A program made the position numbers and the translations under genes. Source: Roseateles sp. (lineage in GTDB: Bacteria > Pseudomonadota > Gammaproteobacteria > Burkholderiales > Burkholderiaceae_C). From it: a stretch of DNA of 46,104 nucleotides. Of the stretch, positions 26,555-36,131 are shown piece after piece (the stretch's first letter is position 1; each line of letters begins with the position of its first letter). Below the pieces are notes generated by a model that ran no database searches, had not been told where the DNA came from, and worked only from the letters and a program-made list of their open reading frames with translations. The DNA lies in the NCBI GenBank assembly GCA_019234295.1, contig JAFALK010000063.1:1-46104 (forward strand), given 5' to 3'.

Positions 26555-28705
26555 GTGAAGAACCCCAGTACCCGCATCTCCAGCGTCTCGCGCCGCACCT
26601 TCTTGCAAGCCGGCTCACTCGCCACCGGCGGCCTCATGCTGGGCGTGAGCCTGCCCGGCGGTCTCGGCGAAGCGCTGGCCGCCGGCACCCTGCACACGCC
26701 CAATGCCTGGGTGCACATTGCGGACGACAACACCATCACGCTCATCTCGGCCCGTTCGGAAATGGGCCAGGGCGTGTACACCTCCATGCCCATGCTGATC
26801 GCCGAAGAGCTCAACGTGGATCTGCGCAAGATCCAGGTCGCGATCGCGCCGCCTGGCAAGATCTACGTGAACGCGCTGCTCGGTGCGCAGATCACCGGAG
26901 GCTCCACCTCCGTGCGCGACGGCTGGGAGAAGCTGCGTATCGCCGGCGCCCAGGTGCGCGAGATGCTCATCTCCGCGGCCGCCAATCAATGGAAAGTGGA
27001 CCGCTCTGGGCTCCGCGCCGAGAACGGCATGGTCCTCGGCCCCGGCGGCAGGAAGGCCAGCTATGGCCAGCTCGCAGCGGCGGCGGCGGCGCTGCCGGTC
27101 CCCGAGAAGGTTACGCTCAAGGACCCGGAGCATTTCGCCATCGTGGGCAAGCCCACCAAGCGGCTGGACACGCCGGCCAAGGTCAACGGCCGCGCCATTT
27201 ATGGCATCGACGTGAAGCTGCCTGGCATGGTCTACGCCTCGCTTGAGCAATGCCCCGTGATTGGCGGCACGCCCAAGAGCTTCGATGCCACCAAGGCTCG
27301 CAGCATGCCCGGCGTGATCGACGTGGTGCAGATCCCCGACGGCGTGGCCGTAGTGGCCGACACCTACTGGCACGCCAAGACCGCGCGCGAAGCGCTCAGG
27401 GTGCAATGGGACGAAGGCCCCGTGGCCGCTCTGGACGATGCCTCGATGTGGCAAGGCATCCGCGCCGCTGCCGAGACGGGCAAGCGCCTCAGCATCAGCA
27501 GCAAGGGCGACGCCGCCAGCGCCATGGCCCACGCGGCCAAGGTCGTGAAGGCCGAGTACACGCTGCCGCTCGTGGCCCATGCGGCGCTGGAGCCCATGAA
27601 CTTCACCGCGCATGTGGCCGACGGCAAGTGCCTGCTCGTCGGCCCCACACAGTTCCAGCAAGGGGCAGAGGGTGCCATCATGGCCGCGCTGGGCTTGAAG
27701 GCCGAGGACATCACGCTGCAGACCACCTTTCTTGGCGGCGGCTTCGGTCGCCGGCTGGAACTGGACTTCATCGTGCAGGCAGCGCTCATCTCCAAAGCCG
27801 TGGGCAAGCCCGTCAAGCTGTTGTGGACGCGCGAGGACGACACTCGCCACGACTTCTACCGCCCCATGGCGCTCAACCAGCTCGAAGCGGGCCTGGACGC
27901 CGAGGGCATGCCGGTGGCCATGAACTACCGCGTGACCTCGCAGTCCATCACCCAGCGCGCATTCGGCCTGCCCAAGGACACGCTCGACGGCTTCATGGTG
28001 GAGGCTGCCGTGCCGCGCTACGAGCTGCCAAACGCCACCCATGAGCTGGTCATCCACGACACCGGCCTGCGTGCCGGCTACTGGCGTGCAGTGAGTCACA
28101 ACATGAACGCCTTCGCCAATGAAAGCTTCATCGACGAGCTGGCAGCCGCCACGGGCAAGGACCCCTACGCCTACCGCATGGCCCTGCTGAAGAACCAGCC
28201 CCGCATGGCCCATGTGCTGAAGACTGCGGCCGACAAGGCCGGCTGGGGAAAGCCCTTGCCCACGGGCCGCTTCCGCGGCATGGCCATCATGGAAGGCTAC
28301 GACACCTTCATGGCACAGATCGCCGAGATCTCGGTCAAGGACGGCGTGCCCGCCGTGCACAAGGTGGTGGTCGTGGCCGACCTGGGCCGCATGGTCAACC
28401 CCGACACGGTGGCCGCTCAGCTGCAGTCCGGCATCAATTTCGGCCTGAGCGCCGCGCTCTACGGTGAGGTCAACATCGACAAGGGGCGCGTACGCCAGAG
28501 CAATTTCAACGACTTCCCGGTTGTGCGCATGTACGAATCACCGGCCATTGACATCACCCTCGTGCCGAGTACCGAAAAGCCCGGTGGCATTGGCGAGCCC
28601 GCCACAGCGCTGATCGGCCCGGCGATTGCCAACGCGCTGTTTGCGGCCACGGGCAAGCGCGTGAGACAGATGCCGTTCACCGCAGCGAGGCTGGCGAGCG
28701 CTTGA
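26555..28705 (+). CDS. iorB: Molybdopterin-binding catalytic subunit of molybdenum hydroxylase (IorB-like)
   Basis: The catalytic subunit, 716 residues from GTG 26555 (AAGGAGAC ribosome site). It starts with a twin-arginine signal (SRRTFLQAGS, about residues 12-21), so the holoenzyme is periplasmic. Molybdopterin-domain blocks follow, including FLGGGFGRRLE near 395 and GGIGEPAT, whose E681 is the expected catalytic glutamate. Together with IorA it should hydroxylate an N-heteroaromatic compound or oxidise an aldehyde. No FAD subunit, cytochrome c subunit or XdhC-type maturation gene is adjacent, so the electron acceptor is unknown. Somewhat shorter than the known isoquinoline enzyme. Substrate specificity is inferred only at family level. 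Confidence 0.9.
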   Translation: MKNPSTRISSVSRRTFLQAGSLATGGLMLGVSLPGGLGEALAAGTLHTPNAWVHIADDNTITLISARSEMGQGVYTSMPMLIAEELNVDLRKIQVAIAPPGKIYVNALLGAQITGGSTSVRDGWEKLRIAGAQVREMLISAAANQWKVDRSGLRAENGMVLGPGGRKASYGQLAAAAAALPVPEKVTLKDPEHFAIVGKPTKRLDTPAKVNGRAIYGIDVKLPGMVYASLEQCPVIGGTPKSFDATKARSMPGVIDVVQIPDGVAVVADTYWHAKTAREALRVQWDEGPVAALDDASMWQGIRAAAETGKRLSISSKGDAASAMAHAAKVVKAEYTLPLVAHAALEPMNFTAHVADGKCLLVGPTQFQQGAEGAIMAALGLKAEDITLQTTFLGGGFGRRLELDFIVQAALISKAVGKPVKLLWTREDDTRHDFYRPMALNQLEAGLDAEGMPVAMNYRVTSQSITQRAFGLPKDTLDGFMVEAAVPRYELPNATHELVIHDTGLRAGYWRAVSHNMNAFANESFIDELAAATGKDPYAYRMALLKNQPRMAHVLKTAADKAGWGKPLPTGRFRGMAIMEGYDTFMAQIAEISVKDGVPAVHKVVVVADLGRMVNPDTVAAQLQSGINFGLSAALYGEVNIDKGRVRQSNFNDFPVVRMYESPAIDITLVPSTEKPGGIGEPATALIGPAIANALFAATGKRVRQMPFTAARLASA

Positions 28706-28769
28706 TCGGGCGAGATGGAGGCCGCGGGCCGCTGATGTTGGCGGCTCGCGGCTTGCACCGACGCGAGTC

Positions 28770-29141
28770 CTATGATTCGATGCGCCGCCTGAAGCGCTTG
28801 GCGAAAGCCTGAATCTCAGCGCCGAAATCGGCCGAGCGCACGGCTGGACTGGGCCCCGACGCCATCGCGCGCAGCAAACGTCGGACGGTGTCGGCCTGCG
28901 GCTCGACAGGGCCCGCAAATCGAAGACCTTCCGGTCCGATCACCACGAGGGTCGGGAAGGTCTCGACATCGAAATCCCCCACCAGTTCAGCCTCATCTTC
29001 GATGTCGAACCAGTGACGGCACCACATGTCGCCCCGCTGGCTAAGCTCCGATATCACATCGTCCAGGACCGGCGAGAACTCGTCGCACAGCCGGCACCAG
29101 GCAGCACAGAGGCAGGCCACATGAATCGTCTTCTCTTTCAC
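28770..29141 (-). CDS. Thioredoxin-family protein
   Basis: A small thioredoxin-fold protein, 123 residues from the proposed GTG at 29141. The active site is AAWCRLCDEF with C16 and C19; the cis-proline block is FPTLVVIGPEG. It has no signal peptide. The open frame continues upstream to 29324, but that extension overlaps the start of the divergent MFS gene and lacks thioredoxin features, so the shorter form is preferred; no good ribosome site supports either. The pair Arg-Leu between the cysteines is unusual compared with Gly-Pro in thioredoxin 1. Its partner is unknown. Confidence 0.78.
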   Translation of the reverse strand: MKEKTIHVACLCAAWCRLCDEFSPVLDDVISELSQRGDMWCRHWFDIEDEAELVGDFDVETFPTLVVIGPEGLRFAGPVEPQADTVRRLLRAMASGPSPAVRSADFGAEIQAFAKRFRRRIES

Positions 29142-29239
29142 GCCAAGGATGGTAGACCCACCGAGGCATTCCGCTGACCCTGCGCTAAGCTGCGCGCCGG
29201 ACGGGCGCAAGCCCAGCCCCTGCTTCGCGAAAGGATTCC

Positions 29240-30592
29240 ATGTCATCCCCCGCCTCCATCGCCGCTGTTGACACCAGCCTGGCAGAGCCGCGTAACACGC
29301 CGCGCCAAGTGGCCATCGCCTCACTCGTGGGCACGGCCATCGAGTTCTACGACTATTACATCTACGCCACCGCCGCGGTGCTGGTGTTCAGCAGCCAGTT
29401 CTTCCCCAAGGCCGACCCTTCGGCGGCAACGCTGCTCTCGCTCTCGACCCTGGCGCTGGCGTTTCTCGCGCGGCCGATCGGCTCGGCGCTGTTCGGCCAC
29501 TTCGGCGACAGGATCGGCCGCAAGCGCACGCTGGTGGCGTCGCTCCTGACCATGGGCCTCTCCACAGTGGCCATCGGCCTGTTGCCCACCTACGAGCGTA
29601 TCGGCATCTGGGCGCCGGTGCTGCTGTGCCTGTTCCGCATCGGGCAGGGCATCGGCCTGGGCGGCGAATGGGGCGGCGCGGCTTTGGTGGCCACCGAGAA
29701 TGCCCCCAAGGGCAAGCGCGGCCTGTTCGGCAGCTTCCCGCAATTGGGTGCCCCCATCGGCCTGTTCTCGGCCAATGCGGTGTTCTTCCTGGTCAGCTAT
29801 TTCCTCGGGCATGACGCGATGGTGGCCTGGGGCTGGCGCATCCCGTTCCTGTTGTCGGTGGCGCTCGTGGCCGTGGGCCTGTATGTGCGCCTGAACCTGC
29901 ACGAGAGCCAGGTCTTCCGCCAAGCCGAGGCCCAGGGTCGCAAGCTGCACACGCCGGTGATCAGCGTATTCCGCAAGCACGGTGGCGCTGTCCTGCAAGG
30001 CATGCTGGTGATGACGACGACCTACGTGATCTTCTACCTGATGACGGCCTTCGTGCAGGTGTATTCGAAAAGCCCGGTGGCGCTCTCCGCGGCCGGCCAT
30101 GCAACCGGCCTGGGCATCCCGGCCAACACCTTCACCGGCATCCTGCTGATCGGCGCCATCGTCTTTGGCATCTGCACCAGTATCGGCGGCATCCTGGCCG
30201 ATCGCTATGGCCGCCGCCACTGGCTGATCGGCGTGACCGTGGCCATCATGGGCTTCGGCCTTGCGATGCCAAGCTTTCTGGGTGGCGCCGATGCCTGGAC
30301 CGTGCTGGCCTTTATCGTTGTCGGCCTGGGCCTGATGGGCTTCACGTTCGGCCCCATGGCCGCGCTGCTGCCTGAGCTGTTTCCGACCGAGGTGCGCTAC
30401 TCGGGCGCTTCGCTGGCCTATAACCTCGCGTCCATCGTCGGCGCCTCCGTGCCCACGCTGGTGGCGCTGGACCTGAACAAGGCCTACGGCCTCTGGGGTG
30501 TGGGCCTATACCTGGCCTGCAACGGCCTGCTCACGCTGGGCGCGCTATTGTTCACGCGTGAGACGCGGGACCTCGACCTCGCGAACGTATGA
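29240..30592 (+). CDS. MFS transporter, metabolite:H+ symporter type
   Basis: A 450-residue major facilitator with about 12 membrane segments. The first cytoplasmic loop has GHFGDRIGRKR (MFS signature), and GTAIEFYDYYIYATAA near residue 33 plus GQGIGLGGEWGGA near residue 134 are typical of the metabolite:H+ symporter branch (shikimate, 2-oxoglutarate, proline/betaine carriers). The start has an AAAGGA ribosome site. It is divergent from the thioredoxin gene. The substrate cannot be named; an organic acid or aromatic acid would suit the neighbouring catabolic genes. Confidence 0.9.
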   Translation: MSSPASIAAVDTSLAEPRNTPRQVAIASLVGTAIEFYDYYIYATAAVLVFSSQFFPKADPSAATLLSLSTLALAFLARPIGSALFGHFGDRIGRKRTLVASLLTMGLSTVAIGLLPTYERIGIWAPVLLCLFRIGQGIGLGGEWGGAALVATENAPKGKRGLFGSFPQLGAPIGLFSANAVFFLVSYFLGHDAMVAWGWRIPFLLSVALVAVGLYVRLNLHESQVFRQAEAQGRKLHTPVISVFRKHGGAVLQGMLVMTTTYVIFYLMTAFVQVYSKSPVALSAAGHATGLGIPANTFTGILLIGAIVFGICTSIGGILADRYGRRHWLIGVTVAIMGFGLAMPSFLGGADAWTVLAFIVVGLGLMGFTFGPMAALLPELFPTEVRYSGASLAYNLASIVGASVPTLVALDLNKAYGLWGVGLYLACNGLLTLGALLFTRETRDLDLANV

Positions 30593-30654
30593 GAATTTTG
30601 GGCTGACCCCATCGGTCCTCGCGGCGTGGAGAACGTTGAGGACAAAGTGTGCAG

Positions 30655-30830
30655 TGCACAAGGCCGATCACGATGTTGTTGATCGCTGCCGGCAGCAGGC
30701 GCTTGGCGCCGGCCTTGCGGATCGAGGCGATGTGGGTCGTTAGTCCCCGGGCTCCCATGGCCATCGTGAGGAGCAGGGTGTCGACATCGGTTACGGTCGC
30801 AGCGATGGACTTGGGCGGCGCGCCGAGCCT
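30655..30830 (-). pseudogene. C-terminal relic of a YeiH/UPF0324 membrane protein gene
   Basis: The leftward frame contains VTDVDTLLLTMAMGARGLTT followed by HIASIRKAGAKRLL, which matches the last conserved block of YeiH-type putative anion exporters. The hydrophobic segment that should follow is scrambled, and the N-terminal nine tenths are missing. It directly abuts a LysR relic on the other strand, as if the shared middle of a divergent pair was deleted. Confidence 0.55.
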
Positions 30831-31030
30831 GCCGCAGCCAACGGGCTGGGATTCACCTGCCTGCCGGCCGCGACCATGGAAGACTGGATTCTGTTGGGCG
30901 TCTGACGCGCGTGCACACCACATTGCCGGGGATGCAGCGTGCGCTGTGGTTGGTGCAGCACCGTGGCAAGACTCTTTCGGCGAGTGTTGGCAGCTTCATT
31001 CGCCACTGCCGTGGCGATAGCGCTGAGACC
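30831..31030 (+). pseudogene. C-terminal relic of a LysR regulator gene
   Basis: The rightward frame AANGLGFTCLPAATMEDWIL, then a frameshift, then TLPGMQRALWLVQHRGKTLS and SFIRHC, matches the end of LysR effector domains (GxGxxxLP ... WLV ... FIxHC). The DNA-binding domain is gone and the two parts are out of frame with a stop between them at about 30902. YeiH genes are often divergent from a LysR gene, so this and the adjacent YeiH fragment probably come from one ancestral pair. Confidence 0.6.
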
Positions 31031-31109
31031 GCGAGCGAAGTGCGGGTAGGGTCGAAACTTATGGATCAGCGAAGTAGCAGATACTCAAGCATGATTTGAC
31101 TCACCCTGG

Positions 31110-31916
31110 ATGAGCATGGGGATCGGCAAAGCCTGGCTGCTGGCTTGTTGGTGCTTGGCTGCGAGTGCCTCTGCACTGGAGCAGCCGCCTACTTGCGGAC
31201 CCTACCGCGTGGCGCTGTATGAATACGGATCTCTGGCCTACCAACGTGAGGGGCAGGACGCGGCGGGTATTGATGTCGATATCGTCGACGAGGTGAGCCG
31301 TCGCACGGGCTGCCAGCTCGAGACCTTCGTGGACTCGCGGGTGCGGACCTGGAATGATCTGATCAATGGCAGGCTCGACATGACGGTCTCGGCGATTGAG
31401 ACCGAAGAGCGAGCCAGGTTTGCACAGTTTGCGGTCTATATGAAGGGGCGCAATCGGCTGCTGGTGCGTGCAGACCTTGCGCGGCCGGTCCGTTCGCTGC
31501 ACGAGTTTTCCGAGCAGAGCCATTTGCGACTGGCGGTCGTGAAGGGCTTCAAGCATGGTCCCCGATGGGACGAGTGGATCGACATGCTGCGAAAGCAAAG
31601 ACGGGTGGACGAATACGTCGATGCCGATATGGCGGCCCGGCTCGTCGCCCTGGGGCGCGACGCGGCCTTCATTTCCGAACCGGTCGTCTGGGGGAGAATT
31701 CTTGCGGGCAGCAAGTTGGACGGCAAGGTCACGGTGATCGACGCATTTCCGACCGACAACTACACGGCAGGCCTTGCGATGTCCAGGAAGCGGGTCCGCG
31801 ATGACGATGTCAGGCGAATCCAGGCAGCCGTCGCCGAGATGCGCAGCGACGGTAGCCTTTACAAGATATTCAGCGTGCATCTGCCGAAGGCCGAGGCCCA
31901 GGGTACCGTTCCTTGA
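31110..31916 (+). CDS. Periplasmic solute-binding protein, family 3
   Basis: A 268-residue secreted binding protein. A signal peptide (cleavage likely after ASASA, about residue 22) precedes the amino-acid-type binding fold, with YEYGSLAYQREGQDAAGIDVDIVDEV near residue 35-60 and the W-NDLINGRLDMTVSAI hinge region. ATG codons at 31110 and 31116 are both usable. No ABC permease or ATPase is nearby. It stands just before a chemoreceptor gene (77-bp gap) and the ethanolamine ammonia-lyase genes, so it could deliver a ligand to the chemoreceptor instead of to a transporter. Ligand unknown. Confidence 0.8.
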   Translation: MSMGIGKAWLLACWCLAASASALEQPPTCGPYRVALYEYGSLAYQREGQDAAGIDVDIVDEVSRRTGCQLETFVDSRVRTWNDLINGRLDMTVSAIETEERARFAQFAVYMKGRNRLLVRADLARPVRSLHEFSEQSHLRLAVVKGFKHGPRWDEWIDMLRKQRRVDEYVDADMAARLVALGRDAAFISEPVVWGRILAGSKLDGKVTVIDAFPTDNYTAGLAMSRKRVRDDDVRRIQAAVAEMRSDGSLYKIFSVHLPKAEAQGTVP

Positions 31917-31993
31917 GGCCATGCGGCGATTGTGAAGAAATAAAAGTTAGGCGAGGGCTATCGCTTCATCGCAACTAGCCACGGAGACACGGA

Positions 31994-33529
31994 ATGAAGA
32001 TGCGCAACCGGATTCTTTCGATCGTGGGTGCCGCCATGCTCGGCTTGCTCCTGATCAGCGCCTTCGCGCTTCAGGCGCTTCGCCAGAACATGCTGGAGTC
32101 GCGCCAGCAAGAGATTCTCAAGGTCACGCGCCTCGTGGAAGGCGTCTTGCAGCGCTATCAGGCACTTGAAGCGAGCGGAAAGCTGACGCGCGAAGAGGCG
32201 CAGGCCCGTGCGACCGAGGCGATTGCCGGATTGCACCACGAGGACGACTACGTTTTCGTGCGCACGATGGAAGGGCGCATGCTGGTCCACGGCGATCCGA
32301 AGCGCGTGGGAACGATGGACAAGGGGTCCAAGCTGGCCGACGGCCGCATGACCTCGGACATCTATGTCCAGGACCTGCCGACCCAGGACCATGTCTTCAT
32401 GACGGCGTTTGTCGCGCGCCCTGGCGACCCGACGCATACGCCGGTGGCCAAGCTGCTCGGCGCCAAGCTGTTCAAGCCCTGGAATTGGGTGCTCGGCAAT
32501 GGGGTGTTCGTCGACGATATCGACGCGGCATTTTGGTCTTTCGCCTGGCGCTTTCTGCTGATCGGCGGCGCGCTTGTGCTGGTGCTCGGCGCGCTGGGCA
32601 TTTTGCTGACGCGGGCGATCCTGCGGCAACTCGGCGGCGAGCCGCAACACGCCGCCGAGGTGGTCAACGTGATCGCTTCAGGAGACCTGAGCCACGAGAT
32701 CCAGGTCGATGGCCCTCCCGACAGCCTGCTCGCGTCGATGCAGCGCATGCAGGGCGGCCTGCGCGAGATGATCAGCCGCGTCCGCGAAGGATCCGAGGCG
32801 ATCGAGACGGCCACGGCCGAGGTGGCGAGCGGCAACACGGATCTCTCCGACCGGACTGAACAGGCCGCGGCCAGCCTCGAGCAGACCTCGGCGTCCATGG
32901 CGCAACTCTCCGACATCGTGCGCCAAAACGTCGAGGCGGCGCGCCAGGCCAACCAGTTCGCCGAGAGTGCATCCGAGGTCGCCAACCGCGGCGGCGCCGT
33001 GGTCTCCAACGTCGTGGCGACGATGAGCGAGATCAGCGCGAGCTCGAACAAGATTGCCGACATCATCGGCACCATCGACGCCATCGCCTTCCAGACCAAC
33101 ATCCTTGCGCTGAACGCCGCAGTGGAGGCGGCGAGGGCGGGCGAGCAGGGCCGCGGCTTTGCCGTCGTCGCCGGCGAGGTGCGTGCCCTCGCCCAGCGCA
33201 GCGCCCAGGCCGCGCGTGAGATCAAGACGCTGATCTCCGACTCGACCGACCGGGTCGAACAGGGCGCGGCCCTGGTCCAGCAGGCCGGGCAAACGATGCA
33301 GGACATCGTGGGCGCAGTGCAGCGCGTGACCAGCACGATTGCTGAAATCTCGGCCTCGACCGAGCATCAGGCGAGCAGCATCGCGGAAGTGGGCGCTGCG
33401 ATCTCGCACATGGACCAGATGACGCAGCAGAATGCCGCACTCGTAGAACAGAGTGCCGCCGCGGCCAGCAGTCTCAAGGAACAGGCTCTGGGGTTGAGCT
33501 CGATCATCAGGAGATTCCAGTTGCCCTGA
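31994..33529 (+). CDS. Methyl-accepting chemotaxis protein with single Cache domain
   Basis: A transmembrane chemoreceptor of 511 residues. Order of parts: TM1 (about 8-28), periplasmic single-Cache sensor (about 30-180, with [19 protein letters not shown] and [15 protein letters not shown]), TM2 (about 186-208), HAMP linker, then a cytoplasmic signalling domain with the hairpin tip [20 protein letters not shown]. It ends in QLP without a C-terminal methylase-binding pentapeptide. A GGAGACACGGA ribosome site precedes the start. Neighbours are a binding protein upstream and eutBC 72 bp downstream, so it may sense ethanolamine or a related amine; this is inference. Confidence 0.93.
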   Translation: MKMRNRILSIVGAAMLGLLLISAFALQALRQNMLESRQQEILKVTRLVEGVLQRYQALEASGKLTREEAQARATEAIAGLHHEDDYVFVRTMEGRMLVHGDPKRVGTMDKGSKLADGRMTSDIYVQDLPTQDHVFMTAFVARPGDPTHTPVAKLLGAKLFKPWNWVLGNGVFVDDIDAAFWSFAWRFLLIGGALVLVLGALGILLTRAILRQLGGEPQHAAEVVNVIASGDLSHEIQVDGPPDSLLASMQRMQGGLREMISRVREGSEAIETATAEVASGNTDLSDRTEQAAASLEQTSASMAQLSDIVRQNVEAARQANQFAESASEVANRGGAVVSNVVATMSEISASSNKIADIIGTIDAIAFQTNILALNAAVEAARAGEQGRGFAVVAGEVRALAQRSAQAAREIKTLISDSTDRVEQGAALVQQAGQTMQDIVGAVQRVTSTIAEISASTEHQASSIAEVGAAISHMDQMTQQNAALVEQSAAAASSLKEQALGLSSIIRRFQLP

Positions 33530-33601
33530 ACGCGTCTGCATCAGGGTGGCGTGGCCAGGGCCTGAGAATGGCGCAAAGTCCATGAAGTTTGCGAGCCCAC
33601 G

Positions 33602-34996
33602 ATGAGTTACCGCACCACCCTTGCTTCGCAGGTTTTCAGCTTCGACGACCTCAAGCAGGTCATGGCCTGCGCCAGCCCGCCGCGCTCGGGCGACTATCTG
33701 GCCGGCGTGGCGGCAGCCTCGGCGCAGCAGCGCGTCGCGGCCAGGCACGTACTGGCGGACACGCCGCTCAAGCGCTTCCTGAACGAAGCGCTTGTGCCGT
33801 ACGAGGAAGACAACGTCACGCGGCTGATCGTTGACGGCCACAGCGCCGCGGCGTTCGCGCCGGTTTCGCATCTGACCGTGGGCGACTTCCGCAACTGGCT
33901 GCTGTCCGAGGCGTGCGATAGCGCCACTCTGGGCGCGCTGGCGCCCGGCCTGACGCCGGAGATGGTGGCCGCTGTGTCCAAGCTCATGCGCAACCAGGAC
34001 CTGATTTCGGTGGCGCGCAAGTGCGAGGTCGTTACGCGCTTTCGCAATACGCTGGGCCTGCCCGGCCATCTGGCCGTACGGCTGCAGCCCAACCATCCTT
34101 CGGACGACCCGCGCGGCGTCGCCGCCTCCGTGATCGACGGCCTGCTCTATGGCGCGGGCGATGCCGTCATCGGCGTGAACCCGGCCTCCGACAGCCTGTC
34201 CGTGCTGTCCGGCCTGATGCACATGCTCGACGAAGTCATCCAGCGTTTCGAGATTCCGACGCAGAGCTGCGTGCTGACCCATGTGACGAACACGATCCAG
34301 CTCATGGAGGCCGGCGTCCCGGTCGACCTGGTGTTCCAGTCGATCGCCGGCACCGAGCAGGCCAACCTAAGTTTCGGCGTGACCCCGGAACTGCTGGACC
34401 AGGCCCATGCCGCGGCCCAGGCGCAGCAGCGCGGCACACTCGGCCGCAACCTGATGTACTTCGAGACCGGCCAGGGCAGCGCGCTATCGGCCAACGCTAA
34501 CTTCGGCGTCGATCAGCAGACCTGCGAGGCGCGCGCGTACGCGCTGGCTAGACGCTATGAGCCCCTGCTCGTGAACACCGTGGTTGGCTTCATCGGGCCC
34601 GAATACCTGTACGACGGCAAGCAGATCATCCGGGCGGGTCTGGAGGATCATTTTTGCGGCAAGCTGCTGGGCTTGCCGATGGGCTGCGACATCTGCTACA
34701 CGAACCACGCCGAGGCGGACCAGGACGACATGGACACGCTGATGGTCCTGCTCGCGACGGCGGGGCTCAATTTCATGATGGGCGTTCCCGGCGCGGACGA
34801 CGTGATGCTCGGCTATCAGAGCACTTCTTTTCACGACGCTCTGTTCCTGCGGCAGGTGCTGGATCGCAAGCGCGCGCCGGAGTTCGAGGCCTGGCTGCAG
34901 CGCATGGGCATCTGCGCCGGAGAAGGGCGGCTGCCCACGCCTTCGACGGATCGCCTGCTCGCGGCCATGCACAGCCTCAAGGCGCTCGCGTCATGA
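33602..34996 (+). CDS. eutB: Ethanolamine ammonia-lyase, large subunit
   Basis: Catalytic subunit of the adenosylcobalamin-dependent enzyme that splits ethanolamine to acetaldehyde and ammonia. The 464-residue length and blocks such as GLPGHLAVRLQPNHPSDDPR near 150, THVTNTIQLMEAGVPVDLVFQSIAGTEQAN near 220-250, and MGCDICYTNHAEADQDDMD near 360 are diagnostic. The start ATG at 33602 gives the family N-terminus. It overlaps eutC by four bases. No eutA reactivase, permease or microcompartment shell gene is present, so this is the simple cytosolic version found in many Burkholderiales. No cobalamin riboswitch was seen upstream. Confidence 0.97.
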   Translation: MSYRTTLASQVFSFDDLKQVMACASPPRSGDYLAGVAAASAQQRVAARHVLADTPLKRFLNEALVPYEEDNVTRLIVDGHSAAAFAPVSHLTVGDFRNWLLSEACDSATLGALAPGLTPEMVAAVSKLMRNQDLISVARKCEVVTRFRNTLGLPGHLAVRLQPNHPSDDPRGVAASVIDGLLYGAGDAVIGVNPASDSLSVLSGLMHMLDEVIQRFEIPTQSCVLTHVTNTIQLMEAGVPVDLVFQSIAGTEQANLSFGVTPELLDQAHAAAQAQQRGTLGRNLMYFETGQGSALSANANFGVDQQTCEARAYALARRYEPLLVNTVVGFIGPEYLYDGKQIIRAGLEDHFCGKLLGLPMGCDICYTNHAEADQDDMDTLMVLLATAGLNFMMGVPGADDVMLGYQSTSFHDALFLRQVLDRKRAPEFEAWLQRMGICAGEGRLPTPSTDRLLAAMHSLKALAS

Positions 34997-35763
34997 GCAA
35001 GCCGATCGTCACCCCCAACGACTGGCAGGCCCTGCGCGCGGCCACGCCGGCCCGGCTGGCCTTGGGGCGTGCAGGTGCTGGCATGCCGACCGACGAGACC
35101 CTGCGCTTCAGCTGGGCCCATGCCATGGCGCGCGACGCGGTCCATGCCTGGCTCGACGCCGAGGCCCTCGAGTTACGCCTGCGCGAGCAGGGCTGGGCGG
35201 TGGAGCAGGTGCACAGCCAGGCCACGGACCGGGCGACCTATCTGCGGCGCCCGGACCTCGGGCGCCAGCTCGACGCGGAGGACGCTGCGCGGCTGCGCGC
35301 ACTGCACCGCGACGTCCCCGCACCTGCCGGGATCTGCTTCGTGATTGGTGACGGGCTCTCCGCGCTCGCAGCCGAACGCCACGCAGTCCCGCTGCTCGCG
35401 GCGCTTCGGCCCCTGCTGCCGGCGACGCTGCGCTTCACGCCGGTCGTCATCGCCCGTCAGGCGCGCGTGGCGCTCGCCGATGAAATCGCGGAGGCTCTTG
35501 GGGCCGAACTGGTCGTGATGCTGATCGGCGAAAGGCCGGGGCTGAGTTCGCCGGACGGCCTGGGCCTGTATCTGACTTGCGCTCCGCGCCGCGGCCGCCG
35601 CGACGCGGAGCGCAATTGCATCTCGAACGTGAGGCCGGAAGGTTTGCCGTATGCCGATGCCGCGTTCAGGCTGTCCTGGCTGATCGGCGAGGCGCTGCGG
35701 CGTGGCCTGAGCGGTGTGAAGCTCAAGGATGAGAGTGAGCAGGCATCCCGGCGGCTGCCGTAG
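34993..35763 (+). CDS. eutC: Ethanolamine ammonia-lyase, small subunit
   Basis: Small subunit, 256 residues, completing the cobalamin-binding site. The C-terminal block GERPGLSSPDGLGLYLTCAP followed by DAERNCISNVRPEGL is the family signature, where the cysteine-rich RNCISN region is highly conserved. The start at 34993 overlaps the eutB stop (ATGA), so subunit synthesis is coupled. No downstream aldehyde dehydrogenase is linked, so acetaldehyde must be handled elsewhere in the genome. Confidence 0.96.
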   Translation: MSKPIVTPNDWQALRAATPARLALGRAGAGMPTDETLRFSWAHAMARDAVHAWLDAEALELRLREQGWAVEQVHSQATDRATYLRRPDLGRQLDAEDAARLRALHRDVPAPAGICFVIGDGLSALAAERHAVPLLAALRPLLPATLRFTPVVIARQARVALADEIAEALGAELVVMLIGERPGLSSPDGLGLYLTCAPRRGRRDAERNCISNVRPEGLPYADAAFRLSWLIGEALRRGLSGVKLKDESEQASRRLP

Positions 35764-36131
35764 CTGAGGGCCGCGCTCGTGCGCCCATCCCTGCCCATCC
35801 CTACAAGCCCGCACTGCACAGCATTTGATCCAGTCGATTGCCCAAGTCCTTCAGCAAGGGCTGCCAAGCCATGTTCAAAGCAGCCGTTTTGCAGCGCATC
35901 GTCAGGATGCTCATCGCTGGCCCAGCACGGACTCTTCATTGCTGAAGAACGGACTCCAATGTTCGACGCTGATGCTCTCCAAACATGCAAAGTGCGCCAG
36001 GCGCACGTCAATGCGTGCCACGGGACGGCTCTTCCAACCTTATGCCGCCCGCGCCGGTGGGTTTACCATGGTCCACACCTTCGGCCGAATTCGCGCAGAA
36101 TCGGCTTCATCCGAACGGGAGGAGGTCGTTC
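35764..36131. other. 368-bp intergenic region
   Basis: No recognisable gene. Short open frames exist on both strands but show no family resemblance. There is a perfect 10-bp tandem repeat, GCCCATCCCT twice at 35791-35810. No intrinsic terminator is visible after eutC. A GGAGG ribosome site for the FecR-domain gene is at the right end (36120-36125). Confidence 0.5.

Noticed and set aside
31940..31975. TAAA-N15-like sigma-28 promoter before the chemoreceptor at 31994
   Set aside because: The TAAA part fits but the downstream GCCGATAA box matches at too few positions.
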